The notes under the pieces are model-generated. The model saw only the letters and a list, made by a program, of their open reading frames with translations, was not told where the DNA came from and did not search any database. The translations under genes were made by a program, and so were the position numbers. Positions 40,804-48,062 of a stretch of 64,000 bases of DNA are shown here, in pieces. The DNA is from Levilactobacillus tujiorum (GTDB lineage: Bacteria > Bacillota > Bacilli > Lactobacillales > Lactobacillaceae). The stretch is taken from contig NZ_JAAXLK010000006.1 of NCBI RefSeq assembly GCF_012641185.1, positions 67,648 through 131,647 on the forward strand, in the 5' to 3' direction. Within the stretch, counting starts at the first letter, position 1. Each line of letters begins with the position of its first letter.

Positions 40804-41550
40804 CTAATGATTTTCGTTAGCTAACCAATTAATGCATCTTGAGAAGAATTCACCGTAATTTTTCCAGTCCATAAATTGCTGGGATGCCCAATGTGGGGCA
40901 ATGTCCGTTGCATAGGCTAGAGAACGGCCCTTGCCATATGTTCCTGTGACCAGCAGGGGCGAGTGATCGACCGTTATTAACGTTTGGGCGTCTTCTTTAG
41001 CTTGAAGTTTTTGATACCCAAGAATAACGGGGAAATCTCCTAAGTCATCGGTAATAGCATTTGTGTCGGTGATGGTTGGGTGGAGTCCCTGGGGTGCTTC
41101 CACGCGGTCATCGTATGGCAGGATATTTACGGGGAGAATATCCTCGATTGGACTATTGTGATAATGGGCTTTTCCTTCATATCCGGCGAATGAGAGGTAA
41201 CCGCCAGCCATGAATAATGCGCCACCATCTGCAACCCAGTCCTTTAGTAAGGCTAATCTGTTAATTGAAGGGTTGCCGTTAGCAAAGACGTCATTCGAAA
41301 GGTTGAAAGAGTTACTTCCGATATCTGATAGGATGACGACATCATATTGATCGAGGTCTTGCCGACTCCATGGAAAGTATTCAGGAACATCGTGAGCTCG
41401 AATGTGGTGAACGTCATGTCCAAGTTTTTTCAAACTGTCAAGTAACTCCGTGCAGCCAATTTCCAATTTAGAACTAGTAAATGAGTCGTATCCTTTATAT
41501 TCAGTGGTTGAAACAATCCAAGATTCGCCAGCTAAAAGTACCTTTGCCAT
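40804..41550 (-). CDS. Glutamine amidotransferase class I-like protein (PF07090-like)
   Basis: A 248-residue protein starting at ATG 41550 (MAKVLLAGESWIVSTTEYKG) behind GGAGGA. A longer in-frame reading runs through the operator and promoter and is not credible. It has the fold pattern of the putative GATase1-like family: DVVILSDIGSNSF, then GGALFMAGGYLSFAGYEGK, then YGKGRSLAYATDIAPHW. The nucleophile elbow shows no cysteine, so amidotransferase activity is unlikely; a sugar-related or structural role is possible. It is first in a three-gene leftward operon. Confidence 0.8.
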   Translation of the reverse strand: MAKVLLAGESWIVSTTEYKGYDSFTSSKLEIGCTELLDSLKKLGHDVHHIRAHDVPEYFPWSRQDLDQYDVVILSDIGSNSFNLSNDVFANGNPSINRLALLKDWVADGGALFMAGGYLSFAGYEGKAHYHNSPIEDILPVNILPYDDRVEAPQGLHPTITDTNAITDDLGDFPVILGYQKLQAKEDAQTLITVDHSPLLVTGTYGKGRSLAYATDIAPHWASQQFMDWKNYGEFFSRCINWLANENH

Positions 41551-41657
41551 AGTATTTTTCCTCCGATATTCTTTAGTAGTGCAGTGAGCTATAATTTGAT
41601 GAGATGTAAAATAAAATGTGAAATGTTGACGAATAAGAATGCTTATTTGTCGTATGC

Positions 41658-41669
41658 TAAACCGGTTTA
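41658..41669. promoter_or_regulatory. LacI-family operator palindrome
   Basis: TAAACCGGTTTA is a perfect 12-bp palindrome with the central CG typical of LacI-family operators. It begins 14 nt downstream of the leftward -10 box, where a bound repressor would block initiation or elongation. A weaker relative (TAACCGCTTA, about 41875-41884) precedes the divergent regulator gene. Confidence 0.75.
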
Positions 41670-41683
41670 TCATTTCAAGGTGA

Positions 41684-41712
41684 ATGATAGCACAGAGTTT
41701 TGAAAATGTAAA
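41684..41712 (-). promoter_or_regulatory. Promoter of the GATase-like/permease/amidase operon
   Basis: On the minus strand TTTACA (41712-41707) and TATCAT (41689-41684) lie exactly 17 nt apart, with the operator just downstream and a cre box over the -35. Confidence 0.8.
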
Positions 41713-41721
41713 CGCTACCAT
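41706..41721. promoter_or_regulatory. cre site (CcpA)
   Basis: ATGTAAACGCTACCAT fits the consensus WTGNAANCGNWNNCWW at every position and overlaps the -35 box of the leftward promoter. This predicts carbon catabolite repression of the operon. Confidence 0.75.
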
Positions 41722-41928
41722 TCGAAAAAAGCCAGTATTCAATATTGATGTAGTGAAAATATACTTAAAGAAAACGGCTAATTTAGGTGCTTTATTTGCA
41801 TGTGATGGATGCTAAAACTTTTTTAGAAAAATTTGGTTACAGAAGTTTTTCAGAGTGATGAATACGTTTCGTGTGTAACCGCTTAAAAGAGTATAATCGT
41901 TATTATTAGGAAAGGGAGGAAACGACCA

Positions 41929-42942
41929 GTGAAACTTACGATGCGGAAAATTGCGGAGATGGTTGGCGTATCTGTAACGACGGTTTCCTTAGTTTTGAAC
42001 GATAAAAATGTCAGAATTACCAAGGATAAGAAGCGACAGATCAAGGAAGTTGCGAGAAAGTATAACTACGTGCCTAATTCGTCGGCTGTTTCCTTGGCGA
42101 AGAATCAATCGAATACGATTGGTGTAGTGGTTCCAAATATCAATAATCCCTTTTACTCTGCACTGATTAAAGCAATCAGTGATGATTTAGCAGAGATCGG
42201 ATATTATGCTTTAACTATTAATACAGATGATAATCATAAAAATGAATCTAAACAGATTGCACAATTGGTTAATCGAGGCGTGGACGGTATCTTATTGGTT
42301 CCGACTAATGATTTGTACGCGCAAGGGCAAGATGTGGCTGATGACTTTCTCAAACATATTCAAATCCCGTTTGTACTTGTAAATGCTGACAGTGAGCTGG
42401 CTATCAATCAGGTTAACTTAGATAGTTTTGAAGGGGGCTACTTGGCAACCCAGGCTCTAGTAGATAATAGTCATCGTCATATTGCAATCGTGACTGGGAA
42501 TAAAGGATATGTGAACGCGGAAAATCGATTGAACGGATATAAGCAGGCACTTGGGGATAACGGCATTCCATTTGATGATGGCCTGGTATTTAGATCTGAT
42601 TACGATGTCAACGGTGGTTACGATATCATTGAAAAGATTGAAAAAAATCCTAAGATAACGGCTATTTTTTTCTGTAACGATTTGATGCTTTATGGGGCAA
42701 TTAAACGTACTAACGAACAAAAAAAGAACTTATTTGACCTGTACTCTGTAGTTGGGTATGATGATTCTTACTTTAATGAAGTACTTAATCCTACGATTAC
42801 GTCAATTCGGCAAGATGTTGCCGAGCTAGGGCGCCGATCTGTTCAAATTTTACGCCGACAACTTGAAGGGAAAAAGCGACCTATAAATGAAAAGTTGCAG
42901 GTCAGTTTGATAAAACGACAGTCCATTAAGTCGCTGAGTTGA
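41929..42942 (+). CDS. LacI/GalR-family transcriptional regulator
   Basis: A 337-residue repressor-type protein. The HTH is at residues 6-25 (KIAEMVGVSVTTVSLVLND), followed by the hinge helix region NYVPNSSAVSLAKNQSN and a periplasmic-binding-like effector domain. The start is GTG 41929 behind AAAGGGAGGA. It is divergent from the GATase-like/permease/amidase operon, whose promoter carries a matching palindrome, so it is the likely local repressor. A TATAAT at 41892-41897 is its probable -10. The family suggests a sugar-like effector. Confidence 0.93.
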   Translation: MKLTMRKIAEMVGVSVTTVSLVLNDKNVRITKDKKRQIKEVARKYNYVPNSSAVSLAKNQSNTIGVVVPNINNPFYSALIKAISDDLAEIGYYALTINTDDNHKNESKQIAQLVNRGVDGILLVPTNDLYAQGQDVADDFLKHIQIPFVLVNADSELAINQVNLDSFEGGYLATQALVDNSHRHIAIVTGNKGYVNAENRLNGYKQALGDNGIPFDDGLVFRSDYDVNGGYDIIEKIEKNPKITAIFFCNDLMLYGAIKRTNEQKKNLFDLYSVVGYDDSYFNEVLNPTITSIRQDVAELGRRSVQILRRQLEGKKRPINEKLQVSLIKRQSIKSLS

Positions 42943-42955
42943 AAAAACACCAACT

Positions 42956-42990
42956 AGGAAAGCTCGTTGTTATTACGAGATTCCTTTGTT
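42956..42990 (+). terminator. Probable terminator of the lacI-type gene
   Basis: AGGAA/TTCCT and CTCGT/ACGAG form a stem interrupted by two unpaired spots, followed by TTTGTT. It is moderate in quality. Confidence 0.55.
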
Positions 42991-43086
42991 AGACTATCCT
43001 TGCTATAAAAGACAGCTGAACTATTTCCGGGCTACAATGTTGTCACTTTATATAGAACTAGATTTTGTATTGTAAAGGATGATTAG

Positions 43087-43165
43087 TTGTATCAGGGGTC
43101 CTCAATTTGGGTGTTGTTTTCCCTCGAGGGTTGTCTTAGACTGGGGGAATGGACAACTGATACGA
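43087..43165 (+). ncRNA. Folded leader of the K+ transporter operon (riboswitch-like)
   Basis: TTGTATCAG (43087-43095) pairs with CTGATACGA (43157-43165). The closed region contains TTGTC/GACAA (43131-43135, 43152-43156) and a CCTC/GAGG hairpin (43100-43103, 43126-43129) with inner GGG/CCC. The 3' arm of the closing stem runs into the purine-rich ribosome site of ktrB, which suggests translational control. K+ uptake genes are controlled by the c-di-AMP (ydaO) riboswitch in Bacillus, but I cannot see that consensus here. Confidence 0.5.
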
Positions 43166-43179
43166 GGTAAGGGATAATC

Positions 43180-44541
43180 ATGGAAAAGATTAGACATTCG
43201 AAGTTTTACGATTTATTTTTAAATACCTTATCGAAGAAAATGGTCATGGGTTTTATTTTAATCATTGCGATAGGGACGTTAATGCTGAGTCTACCGGTGG
43301 CCACTTATGGCCGGCCGGTGGCGTTCATTAACGCGCTGTTCACGGCGACGTCAGCAACCTGTATCACCGGGCTAACCGTCGTGAACACTGCGGATACCTG
43401 GACCCCGTTTGGTCAAGTCGCCATTATGGTGATGACGGAAATTGGGGCGCTGGGGTATATGACGTTTGCGGTGTTGTTGTTCAACGTGATGCGGCGGCAT
43501 TTAAACCTCTCAACCCAACTGATGGTCAAGGAATCACTAAATCTCGAGCACCTGCATGATACCAAGAGTGTGATGCAGTACGTCATTATTCTATCGGCGT
43601 TATTTCAGGCAGCGGGGATGGCCCTGTTTGCCTTTGACTTCATTCCACGGTATGGCTGGTCACGCGGCCTTTACGTGTCACTCTTTCATTCAGTGATGTC
43701 GTTTTGTAATGCCGGGTTCGATATTTTTGGCAATAGTCTGATGGGCTTTCGCGATGATTCGTACATGCTGCTGGTGACGACGCTACTGATTGTTGCCGGG
43801 GGATTAGGGTTCTTAGTCTGGCGTGACCTGCTGCTCTTTCACGAGCGGAAACGCCTGACGTTAAATTCTAAACTGACCTTGGTGACGACCCTTTCCTTAT
43901 TTGTGATTGGGTTCGTGATTCTGTTGGTGACAGAAGGCGACCTGAGCATCCTACCCAAGGGGACGACGTGGTTCAATCGGACCATTAACACCCTCTTCCT
44001 CAGTGTGACGCCGCGAACGGCCGGGTTAGTCTCATTGCCAACGGAGTCCTTGCGCCCAGGAAGTATCTTTCTGATTATGATTCTGATGTTTATCGGTGGG
44101 ACGCCTGGGTCGACTGCCGGGGGGATTAAGACGACGACGTTTGGCGTGCTGATGATTCAAAGCATTGCCCAGCTACGGGGAAAGAAAGATGCCGAATTTG
44201 CCCACCGGCGGTTCAGTCAAGCAAACGTGAGCCGGGCGCTGCTGCTGATTTTCATGGCAAGTGTCGTTATTGCCTTGGCCACTCTGGTCTTGACGCAAAC
44301 GGAAAAGATTCCGCGCAACTTTGGTCTGGAATACATCGTCTTTGAAGTGCTCTCGGCCTTCGGCACCGTGGGCCTGAGCTTGGGCCTAACCCCACATCTG
44401 ACCGTGATTGGCAAAGTTGTGATTATGCTGTTAATGTTCATCGGCCGAGTGGGAATCTTTACCACGCTATACACGTTGTCACGGCGGCAGGTTAAGAAGA
44501 ACTTGATTCGTTATCCGGAAGAAAATATCTTAATTGGTTAA
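43180..44541 (+). CDS. ktrB: Potassium uptake channel subunit (TrkH/KtrB family)
   Basis: A 453-residue membrane protein of the four-fold MPM superfamily. The four selectivity-filter glycines can be seen in TCITGLTVV, CNAGFDIF, TPRTAGLVS and FGTVGLSLG. It brings K+ into the cell and is gated by the cytosolic KtrA ring encoded next (13-nt gap). The folded leader before it suggests regulation by an osmotic or nucleotide signal. Confidence 0.94.
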   Translation: MEKIRHSKFYDLFLNTLSKKMVMGFILIIAIGTLMLSLPVATYGRPVAFINALFTATSATCITGLTVVNTADTWTPFGQVAIMVMTEIGALGYMTFAVLLFNVMRRHLNLSTQLMVKESLNLEHLHDTKSVMQYVIILSALFQAAGMALFAFDFIPRYGWSRGLYVSLFHSVMSFCNAGFDIFGNSLMGFRDDSYMLLVTTLLIVAGGLGFLVWRDLLLFHERKRLTLNSKLTLVTTLSLFVIGFVILLVTEGDLSILPKGTTWFNRTINTLFLSVTPRTAGLVSLPTESLRPGSIFLIMILMFIGGTPGSTAGGIKTTTFGVLMIQSIAQLRGKKDAEFAHRRFSQANVSRALLLIFMASVVIALATLVLTQTEKIPRNFGLEYIVFEVLSAFGTVGLSLGLTPHLTVIGKVVIMLLMFIGRVGIFTTLYTLSRRQVKKNLIRYPEENILIG

Positions 44542-44554
44542 GGGAGTCTGAACG

Positions 44555-45217
44555 ATGAAGAAGAGTTTTGCAGTATTAGGTCTCGGCCGTTTCGGTCAAA
44601 GCGTGGTGGAAACGCTGGCTGAGACGCATCAGGATGTGTTGGCTGTTGATGTGCAAGAGACCCCCGTTAATGAAATGACCGAGATTGCCACGCAAACGTT
44701 GATCGCTGATACGCGGGATGAAGAGGTCTTGCGTGAGCTGAACATTGATACGTTTGACTACGTGATTGTGGGAATTGGCAATAACATGGAAGCCAGTATT
44801 CTGACGACCATGTTGGCGAAAGAGCTCGGCGCGGAGAAGGTTATTGCTAAAGCAGAAACGAGTGATCACGGCCGCGTGCTGAAACGAGTCGGCGCCGATC
44901 AAGTGATCTTCCCGGAACGTGACATGGGTCACAGCATTGTCCGCAAGCTCTTGTCGAACCACATTCTGAATTTTATTGATTTGAGCGATAAGTATACGCT
45001 GGCTGAAGTGGTGATTACCGATCCGACCTTTGTGAACCAGAATCTGATTGATTTGAACTTGAGGAAACGGTTCGATCTAACCATTATTGCCATTCAGCAC
45101 GGGCAGAAGATCAATATCTCACCGCAGCCGACCGACATGGTCCAGCTCCACGATGTGTTGACGGTGGTTGGTCCGATCGAGCACGTTGAGGCCTTAGACG
45201 AAGCTCTCAAAAAATAA
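44555..45217 (+). CDS. ktrA: Potassium uptake regulator (KtrA/TrkA, RCK domain)
   Basis: A 220-residue cytosolic gating protein. The N-terminal RCK_N Rossmann motif GLGRFGQS (residues 9-16) binds ATP/ADP or NAD(H), and VDVQE supplies the acidic end of the second strand. The C-terminal RCK_C (TrkA_C) domain from about residue 140 binds c-di-AMP in several Firmicutes. It partners with KtrB in the same operon. Confidence 0.94.
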   Translation: MKKSFAVLGLGRFGQSVVETLAETHQDVLAVDVQETPVNEMTEIATQTLIADTRDEEVLRELNIDTFDYVIVGIGNNMEASILTTMLAKELGAEKVIAKAETSDHGRVLKRVGADQVIFPERDMGHSIVRKLLSNHILNFIDLSDKYTLAEVVITDPTFVNQNLIDLNLRKRFDLTIIAIQHGQKINISPQPTDMVQLHDVLTVVGPIEHVEALDEALKK

Positions 45218-45226
45218 GTCATCCGT

Positions 45227-45254
45227 AAAGCACCCAGACTAATGGGTGCTTTAT
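45227..45254 (+). terminator. Terminator of the ktr operon
   Basis: AAAGCACCCA pairs with TGGGTGCTTT around GACTAA; the following AT-rich stretch is short. The IS element begins right after it. Confidence 0.75.
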
Positions 45255-45387
45255 ATAACTTCAGCAGAAAACCTTTGATTTCAATCAAAGGATGAATGCG
45301 AAAGCTTAACCTTTTCTAAAACGTACGTTCCCCTGATTAAGAGTGGATAAGTGCTATACTTAATCCAATCTTTAGGGGAGGTGCAAC

Positions 45388-46608
45388 ATGACTGTTCTAG
45401 GTCGAACGTTGAAGTTGAGACTCTATCCGAATACTATCCAGGCCCAGCAACTCTTGGCAATGAGCCATGAATATCAATGTTTGGCAAATTTGACCAGTCA
45501 GTGGGTCTTCGATCATGATTTTCCTTTGAGTCCATTGAAAATCAATCATGCCCTGTATCAATTGTTTCGACAAACTTCACCTTTGAATAGCCAGATGATT
45601 CAATCTGTTTTTCGAACCGTCGTCGCCCGTTACAAAACAGTCTTAGCACAAATGAAACAGCACCCTTACCGCTATCAAGATGAATACGGGAAATGGGTGC
45701 AAATGCCAAAAGATCTAACCTGGCTGTTCAAGCCCATTCATTTCTCACGACCACAAGCTGACTTAGTCCGAAACAGCAACTATTCTTTCGTGAATGATTC
45801 AACCGAGGTTTCACTTACAACGTTGGAGAAAAGGATCAAAATGAGTTTTACGATTAAAGGCTTTGAGCAATACTTCCAGAGCGGCTGGAAGTTAGGAACT
45901 GCCAGACTGGTTCATTCTCAAGGCAAATGGGCGCTCCACATTGGGATTACGAAGGAAGTGGCCGATTTTACTGTAGGACAGCAAACTCAGGTAGTAGGGA
46001 TCGACCGTGGCCTGCGCTTTTTAGCAACGGCCTATGATCACATGGGAAAGACGCTGTTCTTCAGTGGTCAGAAAATCTTGCTTAAACGTAAGAAGTTCTT
46101 GGAGAATCGCCGTCACTTACAAAGTAAAGGGACTAAATCAGCTAAGAAGAAGTTAAAGCAACTGGCCCAACGAGAGAACCGCTGGATGGCTGACATAAAT
46201 CATCAGGTATCTAAGACACTCGTGACAGCCTATGGACCACATACGCTCTTCGTTTTAGAAGACTTGACTAACGTAACGTTCAATACGGATGACTTGCCTA
46301 AATCGTTACGGAATAGTCATCGGTCCTGGTCCTTCTTCCAGCTTGAATCGTTTTTGACATACAAAGCACAAGCAATACAAAGTACCATTGTGAAAGTGAG
46401 TCCAGCGTACACTTCACAGCGTTGCCCCAAGTGTGGATTGATTGAAAGAGCTAATCGGCATCATGAAACCCATGAATATCACTGTCGTCAGTGCCAGTAT
46501 CGGTCTAATGATGATCGGTTAGGGGCCATGAATATTGCGCTACTAGGACAGAAATGGTTGAGTGGAGTCAGAAATCCCAAAATTAAGAAAATAACAACTA
46601 CCGGGTAA
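45388..46608 (+). CDS. tnpB: RNA-guided nuclease TnpB (IS200/IS605 family)
   Basis: A TnpB of 406 residues, normal in length. The N-terminal wedge region starts TLKLRLYPN. The RuvC triad appears whole: D206 in GIDRGLRFLA, E291 in FVLEDLTN and D376 in NDDRLGAMNIA. The zinc ribbon uses CPKCG (346-350) and CRQCQ (366-370). TnpB cuts DNA guided by an RNA made from the right end of its own element and helps to retain it. No TnpA is adjacent, so the element depends on a partner in trans or is fixed. GGGGAGGTG precedes the ATG. Confidence 0.93.
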   Translation: MTVLGRTLKLRLYPNTIQAQQLLAMSHEYQCLANLTSQWVFDHDFPLSPLKINHALYQLFRQTSPLNSQMIQSVFRTVVARYKTVLAQMKQHPYRYQDEYGKWVQMPKDLTWLFKPIHFSRPQADLVRNSNYSFVNDSTEVSLTTLEKRIKMSFTIKGFEQYFQSGWKLGTARLVHSQGKWALHIGITKEVADFTVGQQTQVVGIDRGLRFLATAYDHMGKTLFFSGQKILLKRKKFLENRRHLQSKGTKSAKKKLKQLAQRENRWMADINHQVSKTLVTAYGPHTLFVLEDLTNVTFNTDDLPKSLRNSHRSWSFFQLESFLTYKAQAIQSTIVKVSPAYTSQRCPKCGLIERANRHHETHEYHCRQCQYRSNDDRLGAMNIALLGQKWLSGVRNPKIKKITTTG

Positions 46609-46746
46609 ACCTGGTAGTTAAACGGGTATCTGTCAATTACCCGACGATGTTGCCACTACGAGTAGGAGTCTCAATTGGGATGATAGACTACTGTGTCATC
46701 AGACACGTGAGCGACAAGCCTCCGAATTTATTCGGAGGTAATTGAC
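46597..46746 (+). ncRNA. Candidate TnpB guide RNA (omega/reRNA) region
   Basis: Beginning at the tnpB stop codon there are consecutive hairpins: ACTACC..GGTAGT (46597-46618), CGGGTA/TACCCG (46623-46628, 46638-46643) and the right-end palindrome (46719-46738). In related elements the guide RNA spans the 3' end of tnpB and the right end, and the bases just outside the element (from about 46747) act as guide. This is assigned by analogy. Confidence 0.55.
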
Positions 46747-46789
46747 TTGTCTCGTCATTAGATAGCTGATGGGGTAGATACGATTCTGA

Positions 46790-46818
46790 TTGAATTTCGG
46801 CGAGGTGCTTGTTATGGT
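46790..46818 (+). promoter_or_regulatory. Promoter of the first Panacea gene
   Basis: TTGAAT (46790-46795) and TATGGT (46813-46818) lie 17 nt apart. The block GCTTGTTATG before and over the -10 is nearly repeated in the promoter of the second paralog. Confidence 0.6.
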
Positions 46819-46859
46819 TAGACCACTAGAAGTTAACTGATAAAGGGGACGACGTGTTC

Positions 46860-47363
46860 ATGAAAGTTAAACGGATGGTCAATTGGCTGCGGGTTCAGAG
46901 TCATGCTCAGATGGGGATGTACGGTGCGGAAGAATTAACGCAGTGGAAGGTAATGGCGCTGCTTTACTACATTCAAGGCACGTACTTAGCGTTGTATCAG
47001 GTACCGGCGTTTAAAGATGATATCATTCTCGGAAAAAACGGGCCGGTAATTGCGGCCATTCATGATAAATATCATAATCGGATTCGTATCGTGGGTAAGA
47101 TTGGTCGGAAGGCTTGGGCTGATGATCAGCATATCGAGGATGAGCATCCACAGTTGTTAGATGTCTTGCACGCAGTATGGCAGGCGTTTGGTGATATGTC
47201 GACCGTTGAATTACGCCAGCAGTTGCTGCAAGAAGCACCTTGCCAAGAGACGCCCGTTGGACAAGTGATTGATCCAGCGCGGATGACCGCCTATTTCCAG
47301 ACGGACATCGTGGCGCTGCCCGAGGAGCTGACAGTGGACCCGGTGGTGGACGCAGCCCATTAG
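46860..47363 (+). CDS. Panacea (DUF4065/SocA-like) domain protein, copy 1
   Basis: A 167-residue protein with the Panacea/SocA-like pattern: MVNWLRVQSHAQMG, a central LLYYIQGTYLALYQVPAFKD, then GPVIAAIHDKYH and a helical C-terminus with VIDPARMTAYF. In toxin-antitoxin loci this domain serves as a versatile antitoxin, and in other contexts it is a phage-associated GepA protein. No toxin gene is seen on either side. ATG 46860 follows AAAGGGG at about 10 nt; GTG 46854 is an alternative. It is a paralog of the gene at 47504. Confidence 0.8.
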   Translation: MKVKRMVNWLRVQSHAQMGMYGAEELTQWKVMALLYYIQGTYLALYQVPAFKDDIILGKNGPVIAAIHDKYHNRIRIVGKIGRKAWADDQHIEDEHPQLLDVLHAVWQAFGDMSTVELRQQLLQEAPCQETPVGQVIDPARMTAYFQTDIVALPEELTVDPVVDAAH

Positions 47364-47415
47364 CCGAGGATATCTTTTAAGCATTAAGTACTTTATCCAG
47401 TGTGTGCAAATACGG

Positions 47416-47444
47416 TTGTTTCTGATGAGTAGGCTTGTTATGAT
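47416..47444 (+). promoter_or_regulatory. Promoter of the second Panacea gene
   Basis: TTGTTT (47416-47421) and TATGAT (47439-47444) lie 17 nt apart in the 140-nt gap between the paralogs, so the second copy is not dependent on the first. Confidence 0.6.
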
Positions 47445-47503
47445 GGGGCTAGGCGAAACGAGTAAGCGGAGTTGACAGGAAGGCTTTCTAAGGAGGGTCC
47501 GAA

Positions 47504-47980
47504 GTGAACAACGATATCGATCAAATGGTCAATTGGTTTCGAGTCAAGAGCGCGCAACAGATGCAGGTGTTCGATGCGGATGAATTGAGCCGGAGTAAGA
47601 TGACACAGTTACTCTATTACGTTCAGGGCATCTGCGTGGTCGTTTACGGGATTAATGCTTTTTCTGACGAACTCGTCGCTGGTGAGCATGGCGTGCTGAT
47701 TCCGGCGGTTGAGGCACGTTATGCCGGCCAGACCGGTATTGTGGGTCATCTCTCGGCTGAAGATCGTGCTGATTATGACTACTTAGCGAGCATACCGCAG
47801 TTTCGAGCCATTCTGGACTGCGTGTGGCAAACCTTTGGCAACCTGTCCGCCATTGAATTGATGGAGCGGGTGCAGTGCGATCAACCCTGGGCTGAGACGA
47901 TGCCGGGAGAAGTGATCGACATGCATGTGATGGAAGATTATTTTAAGGATAAAGTGATTGCCCGAATTAAAACAGATTAA
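47504..47980 (+). CDS. Panacea (DUF4065/SocA-like) domain protein, copy 2
   Basis: A 158-residue paralog of the preceding gene. It has MVNWFRVKSAQQMQVFDADE, LLYYVQGICVVVYGINAFSD, GVLIPAVEARYAGQ and a C-terminal VIDMHVMEDYFKD. Alignment by eye covers the whole length with many substitutions, so the duplication is old. The start is GTG 47504 behind AAGGAGGG. Its own promoter precedes it and a strong terminator follows. The function is unknown beyond the domain name. Confidence 0.8.
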   Translation: MNNDIDQMVNWFRVKSAQQMQVFDADELSRSKMTQLLYYVQGICVVVYGINAFSDELVAGEHGVLIPAVEARYAGQTGIVGHLSAEDRADYDYLASIPQFRAILDCVWQTFGNLSAIELMERVQCDQPWAETMPGEVIDMHVMEDYFKDKVIARIKTD

Positions 47981-47998
47981 AGATTATAAACCAGAAAA

Positions 47999-48052
47999 AT
48001 ACCCTTCAGCAGTACCGGATACAAGTTTCCGTGATTGCTGAAGGGTATTCTT
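47999..48052. terminator. Bidirectional terminator between Panacea copy 2 and asnA
   Basis: A perfect 13-bp stem, ATACCCTTCAGCA (47999-48011) with TGCTGAAGGGTAT (48036-48048). A-rich and T-rich flanks allow it to end transcription from both sides. Confidence 0.8.
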
Positions 48053-48062
48053 ATCGGGTCGA

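Larger units (their letters stand above)
45256..46746 (+). mobile_element. IS200/IS605-type element with tnpB only
   Basis: A perfect palindrome at the left, CCTTTGATTTCAATCAAAGG (45272-45291), and one at the right, CCTCCGAATTTATTCGGAGG (46719-46738), flank a single tnpB gene. Subterminal hairpins instead of terminal inverted repeats are the rule in this family, which transposes as single-stranded DNA using a TnpA that is missing here. Exact ends are not provable; I place them about 16 nt outside the left hairpin and near TTGAC on the right. It sits between ktrA and the Panacea genes. Confidence 0.75.

Noticed and set aside
41551..41742. N-terminal extension of the GATase-like protein
   Set aside because: The extra frame covers the operator, -10 and -35 of its own promoter, while ATG 41550 has a strong GGAGGA site.
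43087..43165. Assignment of the ktrB leader to the c-di-AMP (ydaO) riboswitch
   Set aside because: The element is shorter than that class and its conserved loops were not found; kept only as an unassigned folded leader.
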